Assembly: GCF_039522585.1 (NCBI RefSeq) | Contig: NZ_BAAADR010000002.1 | Reading direction: 5' to 3' (one strand) | Length of the DNA: 64,000 nt | Origin: Bisbaumannia salifodinae | GTDB lineage: Bacteria; Pseudomonadota; Gammaproteobacteria; Pseudomonadales; Halomonadaceae | Part shown: piece by piece, positions 16,133 to 26,374 of the stretch | How the letters are laid out: the number at the start of each line of letters is the position of its first letter | Position numbering within the stretch: the first letter of the stretch is position 1 | Translations under genes and position numbers: made by a program | Notes under the pieces: model-generated | What the model was told of the DNA's origin: nothing | The model's database searches: none | The model's input: only the letters and a program-made list of their open reading frames with translations

Positions 16133-17542
16133 TCAATCATCCGCCAGCGCCGGCAGCAGCGTCTTGAGCTTGCGGGTCAGGGTATTACGCCCCCAGCCCA
16201 ATAGCTCGGCGGCCTCGCCTTTCCTGCCCCCGGTATGCTTGAGGGCGGTCTCGATCAGGATCTTTTCGAAATCCGGGACCGCCTCCTCCAGCAGATGGGT
16301 GTGCCCCGCCGCCAGGGCCCGGTCGGCCCAGTCGCGGAAGGCGGCCCGCCAGTCGCCGGGGCTGACCTCGCCGGCCTCGCGCTGGCGCAGCTCCGGGGGC
16401 AGGTCGTCCACCAGCACCTCGCGCCCCGAGGCCATCACCGTCAGCCAGCGACAGGTGTTCTCCAGCTGGCGCACGTTGCCCGGCCAGGGCAGCCGCGTCA
16501 GGTGCTCCTCGGCCTCCTTGGTCAGCACCTTGGTCTCGGTATCCAGCTCCTTGGCCGCCTCGGCCAGGAAGTGCCGCGCCAGGCGCGGAATATCCTCGCG
16601 GCGCTCGGCGAGCCGCGGCAGATGCACCCGGATCACGTTGAGGCGGTGGAAGAGATCCTCCCGGAAGCGCCCATCCTCCACCAGCCGCTCCAGGTTCTGG
16701 TGGGTGGCGGCGATGATCCGCACGTCCACCTTCACCGAGGTATGGCCGCCGACCCGATAGAACTCGCCGTCGGCCAGCACCCGCAGCAGGCGGGTCTGGG
16801 TGTCCGGCGGCATATCGCCGATCTCGTCCAGGAAGAGGGTACCGCCATCGGCCTGCTCGAAGCGCCCGCGGCGCTGGGCGGTGGCCCCGGTGAAGGCGCC
16901 CTTCTCGTGGCCGAACAGCTCCGACTCCATCAGGTCCTTGGGAATCGCCGCCATGTTCAGGGCGATAAAGGGATGGCTGGCCCGGGGACTGTGCTGGTGC
17001 AGGGCCTGGGCCACCCGCTCCTTGCCGGTCCCCGACTCGCCGTTGATCAGCACGGTGATATGCGACTGGGAGAGGCGCCCGATGGCCCGGAACACCTCCT
17101 GCATGGCCGGCGCCTCGCCGATGATCTCGGCGGTGAGCCCCTCCGGCACCGCCGCCGGGGACTGGCGCTCCCGGGCATGGGCCACGGCGCGGCGCACCAG
17201 GGCCAGAGCCTCATCCACGTCGAAGGGCTTGGGCAGGTACTCGAAGGCGCCGCCCTGGTAGGAGGCCACGGCGCTGTCGAGGTCCGAGTGGGCGGTCATC
17301 ACGATCACCGGCAGGTCCGGGTAGGTCTCGCGGACCCGGGCCATCAGGTCCAGGCCATCCAGCCCCGGCATGCGAATATCGGTGAGCAGCACCTCCGGCG
17401 GGCGCTCCAAGATGCGCTCCAGGGCCCGGTCGGCCCGCTCGAAGCACTCCACCTGGAGATCCGGTTGCGCCAGGGCACGCTCCAGCACCCAACGAATGGC
17501 ACGGTCGTCGTCGACGATCACGATGCGAGCGGCGTCGGTCAT
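16133..17542 (-). CDS. glnG: Nitrogen regulation response regulator NtrC
   Basis: Sigma-54 enhancer-binding protein activated by NtrB. The 469-residue sequence has a receiver domain (1-120) with phosphoacceptor Asp55 in LLTDIRMPG, an AAA+ domain (about 140-375) with Walker A GESGTGKE, the sigma-54 contact motif GAFTGA and GGTLFLDEIGD, and a Fis-type HTH at the end (GRKGEAAELLGWGRNTLTRK). AGGAGA precedes the ATG. It follows ntrB with a 31-bp gap and is followed by a duplicated fragment of its own C-terminus. Confidence 0.97.
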   Translation of the reverse strand: MTDAARIVIVDDDRAIRWVLERALAQPDLQVECFERADRALERILERPPEVLLTDIRMPGLDGLDLMARVRETYPDLPVIVMTAHSDLDSAVASYQGGAFEYLPKPFDVDEALALVRRAVAHARERQSPAAVPEGLTAEIIGEAPAMQEVFRAIGRLSQSHITVLINGESGTGKERVAQALHQHSPRASHPFIALNMAAIPKDLMESELFGHEKGAFTGATAQRRGRFEQADGGTLFLDEIGDMPPDTQTRLLRVLADGEFYRVGGHTSVKVDVRIIAATHQNLERLVEDGRFREDLFHRLNVIRVHLPRLAERREDIPRLARHFLAEAAKELDTETKVLTKEAEEHLTRLPWPGNVRQLENTCRWLTVMASGREVLVDDLPPELRQREAGEVSPGDWRAAFRDWADRALAAGHTHLLEEAVPDFEKILIETALKHTGGRKGEAAELLGWGRNTLTRKLKTLLPALADD

Positions 17543-17573
17543 CAGTCTCTCCTGGATTGGGAAAAGGGGAACA

Positions 17574-18602
17574 TCAGCTGGCCTCCAGCGGGATCAGCAG
17601 ACGGAACTCGGTATGGCCCGGGGTCGAGTCGCACTCGATCAGGCCCTGGTGCTGGTGCAGGATCGACTGGGCGATGGAGAGCCCCAGGCCGCTGCCGCTG
17701 GCCCGCCCCGAGACCATCGGATAGAAGAGGGTCTCCTGCAGCGTCTCGGGAATCCCCGGCCCGTTGTCGATCACCGCCACCTCGCAGACCAGGCGATGGC
17801 GCTCGGCGCCCAGGGTGAACTGGCGCCGGGCACGGGTGCGCAACACCAGGCGCGGCGCGGCGGTGGCATGCTCTTCCAGGGCCTGGACGGCGTTACGGGC
17901 CACGTTGAGCAGCGCCTGGATCAGTTGCGCCTCCTCCCCGGAGAGCTCCGGAAGGCTGGGGTCATAGTCGCGCACTACCTCGATATCGGGGTGTTCGGCC
18001 ACCACCAGGCTGCGCACCCGTTCCAGCACCTGGTGAATATTCAGCGGCGCCGGCTCGCGCAGCTGGTTGGGCCCCAGCATGCGGTCCACCAAGTCGCGCA
18101 GCCGGTCCACCTCCTCGACGATGATATGAGTGAACTCGGCGAGTTGGGGATCGGGAAGGTCCCGCTCCAGCAGCTGGGCGGCGCCGCGGATGCCCCCCAG
18201 GGGATTCTTCACCTCGTGGGCCAGGCCCCGGGAGAGCACCTTGATCGCCTCCTGGCGGGCGATCAGCGCCTCCTCCCGGGAGATGCGCAGCAGGCGGTCC
18301 CGCGGTTCGATCTCCAGCAGCAGCTCGTCATCGCTCAGCGGCGTGACGGTGAAGTCCACCGTCACCGGCTCCTGCCCCGGCAGCGACAGGCTCGCCTCGC
18401 GCTGGGTGTAGGGATGGAACTCGCGGCGCGCCTTGGTCAGCACCTCGGCCACCGACTCCAGGCTCTCCAGGCGGGTGCCGCGCACCCGCCCCAGGCTGAC
18501 CGCCAGCAGCGACTCGGCGGCGGGGTTCATCCAGCGAAGGTGCAGCGCACCATCGAGAAGCAGCACCGCCGTGGACAGGTGTTCGAGCAGACGTTGATAC
18601 AT
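17574..18602 (-). CDS. glnL: Nitrogen regulation sensor histidine kinase NtrB
   Basis: Cytosolic PAS-containing kinase/phosphatase that sets NtrC phosphorylation in response to PII. It has a PAS domain (about 8-110; HLRWMNPAAESLLAVS), the H-box GLAHEVKNPLGGIRGAAQ, N-box NVARNAVQAL, and G boxes DNGPGIPE and SGLGLSIAQS. The start MYQRLLEHL at 18602 fits the family; an in-frame ATG 18 nt upstream (18620) is equally possible. A strong NtrC-like site about 125 bp upstream suggests autoregulation of ntrBC. Confidence 0.95.
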   Translation of the reverse strand: MYQRLLEHLSTAVLLLDGALHLRWMNPAAESLLAVSLGRVRGTRLESLESVAEVLTKARREFHPYTQREASLSLPGQEPVTVDFTVTPLSDDELLLEIEPRDRLLRISREEALIARQEAIKVLSRGLAHEVKNPLGGIRGAAQLLERDLPDPQLAEFTHIIVEEVDRLRDLVDRMLGPNQLREPAPLNIHQVLERVRSLVVAEHPDIEVVRDYDPSLPELSGEEAQLIQALLNVARNAVQALEEHATAAPRLVLRTRARRQFTLGAERHRLVCEVAVIDNGPGIPETLQETLFYPMVSGRASGSGLGLSIAQSILHQHQGLIECDSTPGHTEFRLLIPLEAS

Positions 18603-18727
18603 GGCGCATCCCGGTTGCATCAGGGTGAGGGCCGATCGATCCGGCGACTCCCCTTGCACTTGCAAGAAGCGCGCCAGCGCGAGACGGCGGGAAACTCGGG
18701 GGCCGATGGCAAAAGCCACACCCTCTT

Positions 18728-18744
18728 CGCACCATTTTAGTGCA
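18728..18744. promoter_or_regulatory. NtrC-binding-site-like operator upstream of ntrB
   Basis: CGCAC-CATTTTA-GTGCA fits the NtrC pattern TGCAC-N7-GTGCA with one changed base. It sits upstream of ntrBC, where enteric bacteria also carry an NtrC operator. Confidence 0.7.
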
Positions 18745-18805
18745 TTACGGGAGGCAGCAGGGGTGGGGAACGCCCCATGGCGAGGCGGCGATAAGCGATC
18801 GTGGG

Positions 18806-19069
18806 TCAGGGACGCGAGCGCTCGGGATCACGATGGCGCCAGCGACGCCGCAGCTCATGGGCGGGCTCGTTGCGACGCAGGCCGGGCCAGGGCTCACCCG
18901 GACGGTACTCCAGGGCGCTGCGCTGACGTAGTTGGCGAGCGTGCTCGAAGGCATCGAGGCCGCGATCCGGCGTACGGGGCGGCTCGACATGGCGGGGGTG
19001 TGAGTGTTCTCGGCAGGGCGGCGTCTTGTCCTCGAAGCAAGGAAAACGGAAGCCGCGCCGGCCGATGAG
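18806..19069 (-). other. In-frame open extension after the DUF4124 stop
   Basis: Directly after the amber stop of the DUF4124 gene, the same frame stays open for 87 codons and ends in TGA at 18806. The deduced tail is rich in Arg, Pro and acidic residues (for example DAFEHARQLRQRS and LRRNEPAHELRRRW). It has no start codon or ribosome site of its own. It may be the remnant of a longer C-terminus or a readthrough product. The remaining intergenic DNA up to ntrB shows only the NtrC-like site. Confidence 0.4.
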
Positions 19070-19609
19070 CTAATCGCCCCGGGCCTGCACGCTCACGGTG
19101 ATCGGCGGGCTGCGGTGGCGCACCTGGCCGGCGCCGTCCAGCAGTTCGGCCTGGAGGATGCGCCGCCCCGGTTCGAGGCGCGGCACGATAAAGGCGCGGG
19201 TATGCATCGCCGACTGGCTCAGCTCGCCATCCACCAGCAGGCGCACCCGGTGGTCGTCCCGCAGCCCCGGCTCGATGGCCAGTTCCACGGTGAGGTTCTG
19301 GGAGCGCGCCTGACTCAATGTCATGGCGTCCCGGGGATTCATGATGCGGAAGGTGGAGTAGGGCATAAAGGGCGAGGCCAGGGAGCCCGTCGCCGGCCGC
19401 CGTGGCGCCGGTGCCGCGGCGGCGGGAGCCGGCGTCAGGGTCCGCGAGGGCACCACGGTCAGCGGCGCCACTTCCACGGGGTCCCCCCGGTCGGGGTTGT
19501 CGGTGAAGATCACGTTGCCCTGGGCATCGACGCTGCGATAGACGGTATCGGCCCCGGCCAGGGGCACCAGACAACAGCTCACCAGCAAGCAGATTAGGCG
19601 GAGTTTCAC
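19070..19609 (-). CDS. DUF4124-domain secreted protein
   Basis: The 179-residue protein has a Sec signal peptide (MKLRLICLLVSCCLVPLAGA) and a DUF4124 domain (about 20-50; TVYRSVDAQGNVIFTDNP). A Pro/Ala linker follows, then a beta-rich domain resembling those that follow DUF4124 in pseudomonads (VELAIEPGLRDDHRVRLLVDG). It is probably periplasmic; function unknown. Proteins of this type commonly sit between glnA and ntrB in related genomes. The amber stop is followed by an 87-codon in-frame extension, described separately. Confidence 0.82.
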   Translation of the reverse strand: MKLRLICLLVSCCLVPLAGADTVYRSVDAQGNVIFTDNPDRGDPVEVAPLTVVPSRTLTPAPAAAAPAPRRPATGSLASPFMPYSTFRIMNPRDAMTLSQARSQNLTVELAIEPGLRDDHRVRLLVDGELSQSAMHTRAFIVPRLEPGRRILQAELLDGAGQVRHRSPPITVSVQARGD

Positions 19610-19660
19610 GAGCGACCCCCTGTGGCGGAGAGACGGGATGCCATCGTTAGATAGTGTAAG

Positions 19661-19694
19661 ACAAAAAGGGGTTCCGCCGACGGCGGAACCCCTT
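19661..19694 (-). terminator. Rho-independent terminator of glnA
   Basis: On the minus strand, stem AAGGGGTTCCGCC / GGCGGAACCCCTT is followed by TTTTTGT, a classical terminator 36 bp past the glnA stop. Confidence 0.92.
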
Positions 19695-19729
19695 GAACGG
19701 CTAACGCTTGCCCCCGCGGGGCGAGGCGC

Positions 19730-21136
19730 TTAGCAGCTGTAGTACATGTCGAACTCGACCGGATGGGTGGACATGCGGATGCGCTCCACGTCTTCCATCT
19801 TCAGCTCGATATAGGCATCGATCATGTCGTCGGTGAAGACGCCACCCTCGGTGAGGAAGGCACGATCGGCATCCAGCGCCTCCAGGGCCTGATCCAGGCT
19901 GTTGGCCACGGTCGGCACGGCCTTGCCCTCTTCCGGCGGCAGGTCATAGAGGTTCTTGTCCATGGCGTCGCCGGGATGGATCTTGTTCTTGATGCCGTCG
20001 ATACCGGCCATCAGCATCGCCGCGAAGCACAGGTAGGGGTTGGCGGTCGGGTCGGGGAAACGGGCCTCGACGCGCTTGCCCTTGGGGCTGGCGGTGTAGG
20101 GGATACGGATGGAGGCGGAGCGGTTGCGGGCGCTGTAGGCCAGCATCACCGGCGCCTCGAAGCCCGGCACCAGACGCTTGTAGGAGTTGGTGGAGGCATT
20201 GGTGAAGGCGTTCAGGGCCCGGGCGTGCTTGATGATGCCACCGATGTAGTAGAGGGCCATCTCGGAGAGACCCGCGTACTGGTCGCCGGCGAACTGGTTC
20301 TGGCCATCCTTCCAGAAGGACTGGTGGACGTGCATGCCGGAACCGTTGTCACCCACCAGCGGCTTGGGCATGAAGGTGGCGGTCTTGCCGTAGGCGTGAG
20401 CCACGTTGTGGATCACGTACTTCATTTCCTGAACTTCGTCGGCCTTCTTCACCAGGGTGTTGAACTTGACGCCGATCTCGTTCTGGCCGGCGTTGGCCAC
20501 CTCGTGGTGGTGCACCTCGACGCTCTGGCCGATGGCCTCCAGGGTGTTGCACATGGCGCCACGGATATCGTGGAAGCTGTCGACCGGGGGCACCGGGAAG
20601 TAGCCGCCCTTGACCCGCGGACGGTGCGCCAGGTTGCCGCCTTCGACCTGACGGTCGGTGGCCCAGGCACCCTCTTCGGAGGTGATCTTGTACATGGCGC
20701 CTTCGATATCGGCCTTCCAGTGCACCTCATCGAAGATGAAGAACTCCGGCTCCGGGCCGAAGAAGGCGGTATCGCCCAGGCCGGTGGACTGCAGATAGGC
20801 CTCGGCGCGCTTGGCGATGGAGCGCGGGTCACGCTCGTAGCCCTGCATGGTGGCCGGCTCGATGATGTCGCAGCGCAGCACCAGGGTGGCGTCCTCGGTG
20901 AAGGGGTCGAGGAAGGCGCTGCCATCTTCCGGGCGCAGGATCATGTCGGACTCGTTGATGCCCTTCCAACCGGAGATGGAAGAGCCATCGAACATCTGGC
21001 CGTTCTCGAAGAACTCCTCGTCCACGCTGCTGGCCGGGATGGTGACATGCTGCTCCTTACCACGGGTATCGGTGAAACGCAGGTCCACCCACTTGACGTC
21101 GTGCTCTTCGATCAGGGCGAGGGTCTTCTCGGCCAT
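19730..21136 (-). CDS. glnA: Glutamine synthetase type I (GlnA)
   Basis: ATP-dependent amidation of glutamate, the central ammonium assimilation step; forms dodecamers. The 468 residues contain the family blocks FDGSSISGWKGI, FFGPEPEFFIFD, GDNGSGMHVHQS and NRSASIRIP, and the adenylylation site Tyr in KNLYDLPPEE, so control by GlnE is expected. Upstream are a sigma-54 promoter and three NtrC-like sites, and ntrBC lies downstream on the same strand, the standard glnA-ntrBC region with a DUF4124 gene inserted. Confidence 0.98.
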   Translation of the reverse strand: MAEKTLALIEEHDVKWVDLRFTDTRGKEQHVTIPASSVDEEFFENGQMFDGSSISGWKGINESDMILRPEDGSAFLDPFTEDATLVLRCDIIEPATMQGYERDPRSIAKRAEAYLQSTGLGDTAFFGPEPEFFIFDEVHWKADIEGAMYKITSEEGAWATDRQVEGGNLAHRPRVKGGYFPVPPVDSFHDIRGAMCNTLEAIGQSVEVHHHEVANAGQNEIGVKFNTLVKKADEVQEMKYVIHNVAHAYGKTATFMPKPLVGDNGSGMHVHQSFWKDGQNQFAGDQYAGLSEMALYYIGGIIKHARALNAFTNASTNSYKRLVPGFEAPVMLAYSARNRSASIRIPYTASPKGKRVEARFPDPTANPYLCFAAMLMAGIDGIKNKIHPGDAMDKNLYDLPPEEGKAVPTVANSLDQALEALDADRAFLTEGGVFTDDMIDAYIELKMEDVERIRMSTHPVEFDMYYSC

Positions 21137-21268
21137 GGTGTCCTCCAGTCGTGAACGTATGGCTAGTGTTTGTCTGGCGTATCCAGCGTCGTTTGTAGCA
21201 TGTCGTGGGCACTCTGCCCACGACCGCCGCCACCAGAAAACGCGTTCCGTGGCTTTGCTCTTGATAAT

Positions 21269-21283
21269 GCAGACAGCGTGCCA
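21269..21283 (-). promoter_or_regulatory. Sigma-54 promoter of glnA
   Basis: On the minus strand TGGCACG-CTGT-CTGC, matching the -24/-12 consensus TGGCACG-N4-TTGC with one change and both invariant dinucleotides (GG and GC) intact. It lies about 135 bp upstream of the glnA start. Confidence 0.85.
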
Positions 21284-21342
21284 AAATGCAGCAAAACGCT
21301 CTCTTATCTAGCTAATAAACTGAAATTACGGCAAATAATCTT

Positions 21343-21450
21343 TGCGCCATGGTGGCGCAACGGAATGCGCCAGGCCTCGGCGTCGCCGATCGGCCGGAAA
21401 ATCGCGCCATATTGGTGCACAACCCACCGATAAAGCACCAACTTGGTGCG
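21343..21450. promoter_or_regulatory. Three NtrC-type enhancer sites upstream of glnA
   Basis: Three dyads fit TGCAC-N7-GTGCA: TGCGC-CATGGTG-GCGCA (21343-21359), CGCGC-CATATTG-GTGCA (21403-21419) and AGCAC-CAACTTG-GTGCG (21434-21450). Starts are 60 and 31 bp apart, and they lie 60-180 bp upstream of the sigma-54 promoter, the usual enhancer position. Confidence 0.78.
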
Positions 21451-21619
21451 CAGCCCGGCCGCGGGATGTCGCCTCCCGCCCCGCAAAGAGTCATTGATAC
21501 TACCAGCAAACTATTACTACAATTTGTTACCAACCCTAGGTCGGCGAGTCCTGGGCCACTGGCCCCTTCCAGTGAGCCGCCCGCGCCGAGACCAATTCCG
21601 TGGCGGAGGGCTACCCGTG

Positions 21620-22147
21620 ATGCACCGCACCTGCATCATCATCGACGCCTGCCTGATGGCCACCTGGCTGCCCCGCCAGTTGCCTGGCCTCCGCCACCTC
21701 CACCGCCAGCATGTCGGCCAACTCGATATTCATGTGGTCAGCGAATCCAACCAGCCCCGCCTGCGCGCCCTGAGTCGGCGCTTCGGGCTGGCCCTGGAGG
21801 TGGTGCCCGAGCCCACCGCCGGGGCCCGGGGCAATCGGGTGGTGCAAGGCACCCAGGGCGAGCTGCTGCTCTTCCCCTCGCCGCAATATGGCCTGCCGGC
21901 CCAATGGCTCGCGCGCCTGGAGACGCTCCCGGATGACTGGGACGCCCTGCTCTTCACCCCGCCCGCCGACGCCTGGCGTCCCCTGCAACGCTTCTGGCAC
22001 ACGCCGGCCACCGGCACCCTCTGCGTGCGCCGCGACTGGTTCGAACGCCTGGGCGGCTTCGATCCCACCCTGGATAGCGAGGCACCCCAGGACCTGTTGG
22101 CTCGACTGCGCGCCTGTCACGCCCGGATACAGACCCTCTCCGGCTGA
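21620..22147 (+). CDS. Glycosyltransferase-like protein (short)
   Basis: The 175-residue cytosolic protein has weak similarity to family-2 (GT-A) glycosyltransferases, mainly in the C-terminal part (FERLGGFDPTLDSEAPQDLLARL, like the FDE acceptor loop) and an N-terminal strand pattern. The GT-A DxD motif is not obvious, so it may be a degenerate or non-catalytic relative. ATG at 21620 follows GGAGGG. It stands alone between the glnA regulatory region and typA. Confidence 0.6.
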   Translation: MHRTCIIIDACLMATWLPRQLPGLRHLHRQHVGQLDIHVVSESNQPRLRALSRRFGLALEVVPEPTAGARGNRVVQGTQGELLLFPSPQYGLPAQWLARLETLPDDWDALLFTPPADAWRPLQRFWHTPATGTLCVRRDWFERLGGFDPTLDSEAPQDLLARLRACHARIQTLSG

Positions 22148-22267
22148 ACGCGGAGGCCGCCAAGCCCTTGATCCACCGTTTCCACGCAGATTTATCGGTG
22201 CCAATGCTGGTAGCCGTTGCGGCCCGGGGACTATAATGCGGCCCAATTTTCGCAGCAGGATCCCGTC

Positions 22268-24094
<1,827 letters not shown>

Positions 24095-24097
24095 GCT

Positions 24098-24271
24098 TCA
24101 TCGCACTTTGGCATGAATACTATTGTGGGAGCGCGGATTCCGCGCGATATCGCCCGAAGGGCGATCTTGCAAGCACTAGGCGCCTGGCGGCGCCAATCGT
24201 TCGGCACAGCCGAACTCCCACAGTAGCAAGCCGGAGATCAGCTATGTCGTGGCTTCACGCTGATCTGCGAT
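24098..24271. repeat. MITE/REP-like element, copy A
   Basis: A 174-bp non-coding element. Its last 57 bp (24215-24271) match 52366-52422 in inverted orientation at 56 of 57 positions, and its first 34 bp match 52579-52612 (inverted) at 30 of 34. The interior has REP-type hairpins: GTGGGAG...CTCCCAC ends, CGCGGATTCCGCG, and ATCGCCCGAAGGGCGAT. The conserved ends indicate a mobile miniature element rather than chance. Confidence 0.8.
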
Positions 24272-24386
24272 AAACTAGAAGTTGACACCCACGCAGCCCG
24301 CCCCTCGGCGGGCTGCGTCGTTTCTGGCCCTCGGCGGCGCGCCGGCTACCCTTGAGGGACAGCCACCCCGACAGGAGGAGCCCCCC

Positions 24387-24707
24387 ATGCACAAGCACGT
24401 CGACTGGGACGAACCGGGTACCGCCAGCGTTCAGGCCCACTATGCCAAGGATCCCCATCACCAGGCCGAGCCGGGAAGCGGCGATATCCTCTCGGCGCGC
24501 CTCGACGGCCTGGTGGTCCGGGTGCGGGTCGAAGCCCATGTGGAGGCCACCAGCATCGGCGAGGTGGTGGCGCTGATCGACCCGGCCAGCGGCGAGCGCA
24601 AGAAGAGCCACGGCAAGCTCGAGCTGGGCGACACCGTACGCCTGCCCGACGACAGGCGCGCCTTCGAGCCTCAGCCCGGCGACGCCGCCCAGACGCAGGA
24701 CGACTAG
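24387..24707 (+). CDS. Hypothetical acidic protein, 106 aa
   Basis: A hydrophilic, His- and Asp-rich N-terminus precedes a beta-rich central part (VVRVRVEAHVEATSIGEVVALIDP) and an acidic tail. No signal peptide or membrane segment is seen and no family recognised. A strong AGGAGGAG ribosome site precedes ATG 24387, and codon use matches the neighbours, so it is likely a real gene. Confidence 0.7.
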   Translation: MHKHVDWDEPGTASVQAHYAKDPHHQAEPGSGDILSARLDGLVVRVRVEAHVEATSIGEVVALIDPASGERKKSHGKLELGDTVRLPDDRRAFEPQPGDAAQTQDD

Positions 24708-24874
24708 CCCCGCGCCCCCGGCCCGGGCCCACCTGCCGCCCGGGCCGGGGAGGTTGAGCCCCACACACCAACGCCCGTTTAACGCAGCCCCTCTGGCCAA
24801 GTGCCCCGCCCTGACGCAAAGTAGGGCCAGCACAGCGTTAGCCTGCCATAACACCAACAACCACGAGATTGGGC

Positions 24875-25642
24875 ATGAGCGCGATCATCGACGTCCGCCA
24901 CGTCAACAAGGCGTTCGGTGGCCTCAGGGTCATCAACGACTGCTCCATCAGCGTGGAGCAGGGCTCCATCACCGGCCTGATCGGCCCCAATGGCGCCGGC
25001 AAGTCGACCCTCTTCAATATCATCGCCGGGGCCCTGCCCCTGGACTCCGGCCAGGTGTTCCTCGACGGCGAGGAGATCACCAACCGCCCCGCCAACGAGC
25101 TCTTCCACAAGGGCCTGCTGCGCACCTTCCAGATCGCCCACGAGTTCTCCCAGCTCACCGCCCTGGAGAACCTGATGATGGTGCCGCCCCATCAGGCCGG
25201 CGAGAGCCTCTTCGCCAGCTGGTTCCAGCCCGCCCGGGTACGCCAGGAGGAGGACCAGGTACGTCGGAAGGCCCAGGAGGTGATCGAGTTCGTCGGCCTC
25301 GGCCATGTGCGCAACGAGCTGGCCGGCAACCTCTCCGGCGGCCAGAAGAAGCTGCTGGAGCTGGGCCGCACCATGATGGTGGAGGCCCGGGTGGTGCTGC
25401 TCGACGAGATCGCCGCCGGGGTCAACCGCACCCTGCTCGGCGACCTGGTCACCAATATCGAGCGCCTCAACCGGGAGCTGGGCTACACCTTTCTGGTCAT
25501 CGAGCACGACATGGACATGATCGCCCGGCTCTGCGACCCGGTGATCGTGCTGGCCGAGGGCAGCGTGATGGTCCAGGGCAGTATCGAGGAGATCCAGAAC
25601 GATCCCGCCGTCATCGATGCCTATTTCGGCGCCCAGCCCTAG
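24875..25642 (+). CDS. ABC transporter ATPase, LivG type
   Basis: First ATPase of a branched-chain-amino-acid (HAAT-family) importer. The 255-residue protein has Walker A GPNGAGKST, signature LSGGQKKLLELGR and Walker B VVLLDEIAAGVN, plus the LivG-type C-terminus (VIDAYFGAQP). ATG at 24875 is preferred over an upstream TTG. It heads a tight four-gene plus-strand operon with the second ATPase and two permeases; the binding protein is convergent on the minus strand. Confidence 0.92.
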   Translation: MSAIIDVRHVNKAFGGLRVINDCSISVEQGSITGLIGPNGAGKSTLFNIIAGALPLDSGQVFLDGEEITNRPANELFHKGLLRTFQIAHEFSQLTALENLMMVPPHQAGESLFASWFQPARVRQEEDQVRRKAQEVIEFVGLGHVRNELAGNLSGGQKKLLELGRTMMVEARVVLLDEIAAGVNRTLLGDLVTNIERLNRELGYTFLVIEHDMDMIARLCDPVIVLAEGSVMVQGSIEEIQNDPAVIDAYFGAQP

Positions 25643-25656
25643 TCGGAGACCACCCC

Positions 25657-26361
25657 ATGGCACTACTGGAAGCACGCAACGTACACGGTGGCTACGGCGG
25701 CATGAATATCCTCAATGGCGTCAGCATGGCCATCGAGGCGGACGAGATCGGCGTCATCGTCGGCCCCAACGGCGCCGGCAAGTCGACCATGCTCAAGGCG
25801 ATCTTCGGCCTGCTGGAGGTCAACCAGGGCGAGATCCTGCTGCGCGGCGAGCCCATCACCAACCTCTCCCCGGACCGCCTGGTGCACCGCGGCATGGGCT
25901 TCGTGCCCCAGGAGCAGAACATCTTCCCCAGCCTGACGGTGGAGGAGAACCTGGAGATGGGCGCCTATATCCATCCCCAGCGCTTTCGCTCCATGCTCGA
26001 GCAGATCTACGAGTTCTTCCCGCCGCTGAAGGAGAAGCGACGCCAGCCCGCCGGCGAACTCTCCGGCGGCCAGCGCCAGATGGTGGCCATGGGCCGGGCG
26101 CTGATGGTCGAGCCCAGCCTGCTGCTGCTCGACGAGCCCACCGCCGGCCTCTCGCCCCTCTATATGAACGAGATCTTCGCCCGGGTGAAGGAGATCAACG
26201 CCGCCGGGGTCGGCATCCTGATGGTGGAACAACACGCCAAGCAGGCCCTGGCCATCGCCGGCAAGGGCTTCGTGCTGGCCGCCGGCCAGAACCGCTTCAC
26301 CGACACCGGCGAGAACCTGCTCAACGACCCCGAGGTCGCCAAGAGCTTCCTGGGCGGCTGA
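25657..26361 (+). CDS. ABC transporter ATPase, LivF type
   Basis: Second ATPase of the importer, 234 residues. Walker A GPNGAGKST, signature ELSGGQRQMVAMGRAL, Walker B LLLLDEPTAGLSP and switch His in MVEQHAKQAL are all present, so it should be catalytically competent. It starts 14 bp after the first ATPase with GGAG upstream and ends 13 bp before the first permease. Confidence 0.92.
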   Translation: MALLEARNVHGGYGGMNILNGVSMAIEADEIGVIVGPNGAGKSTMLKAIFGLLEVNQGEILLRGEPITNLSPDRLVHRGMGFVPQEQNIFPSLTVEENLEMGAYIHPQRFRSMLEQIYEFFPPLKEKRRQPAGELSGGQRQMVAMGRALMVEPSLLLLDEPTAGLSPLYMNEIFARVKEINAAGVGILMVEQHAKQALAIAGKGFVLAAGQNRFTDTGENLLNDPEVAKSFLGG

Positions 26362-26374
26362 TGGAGACAACGCC

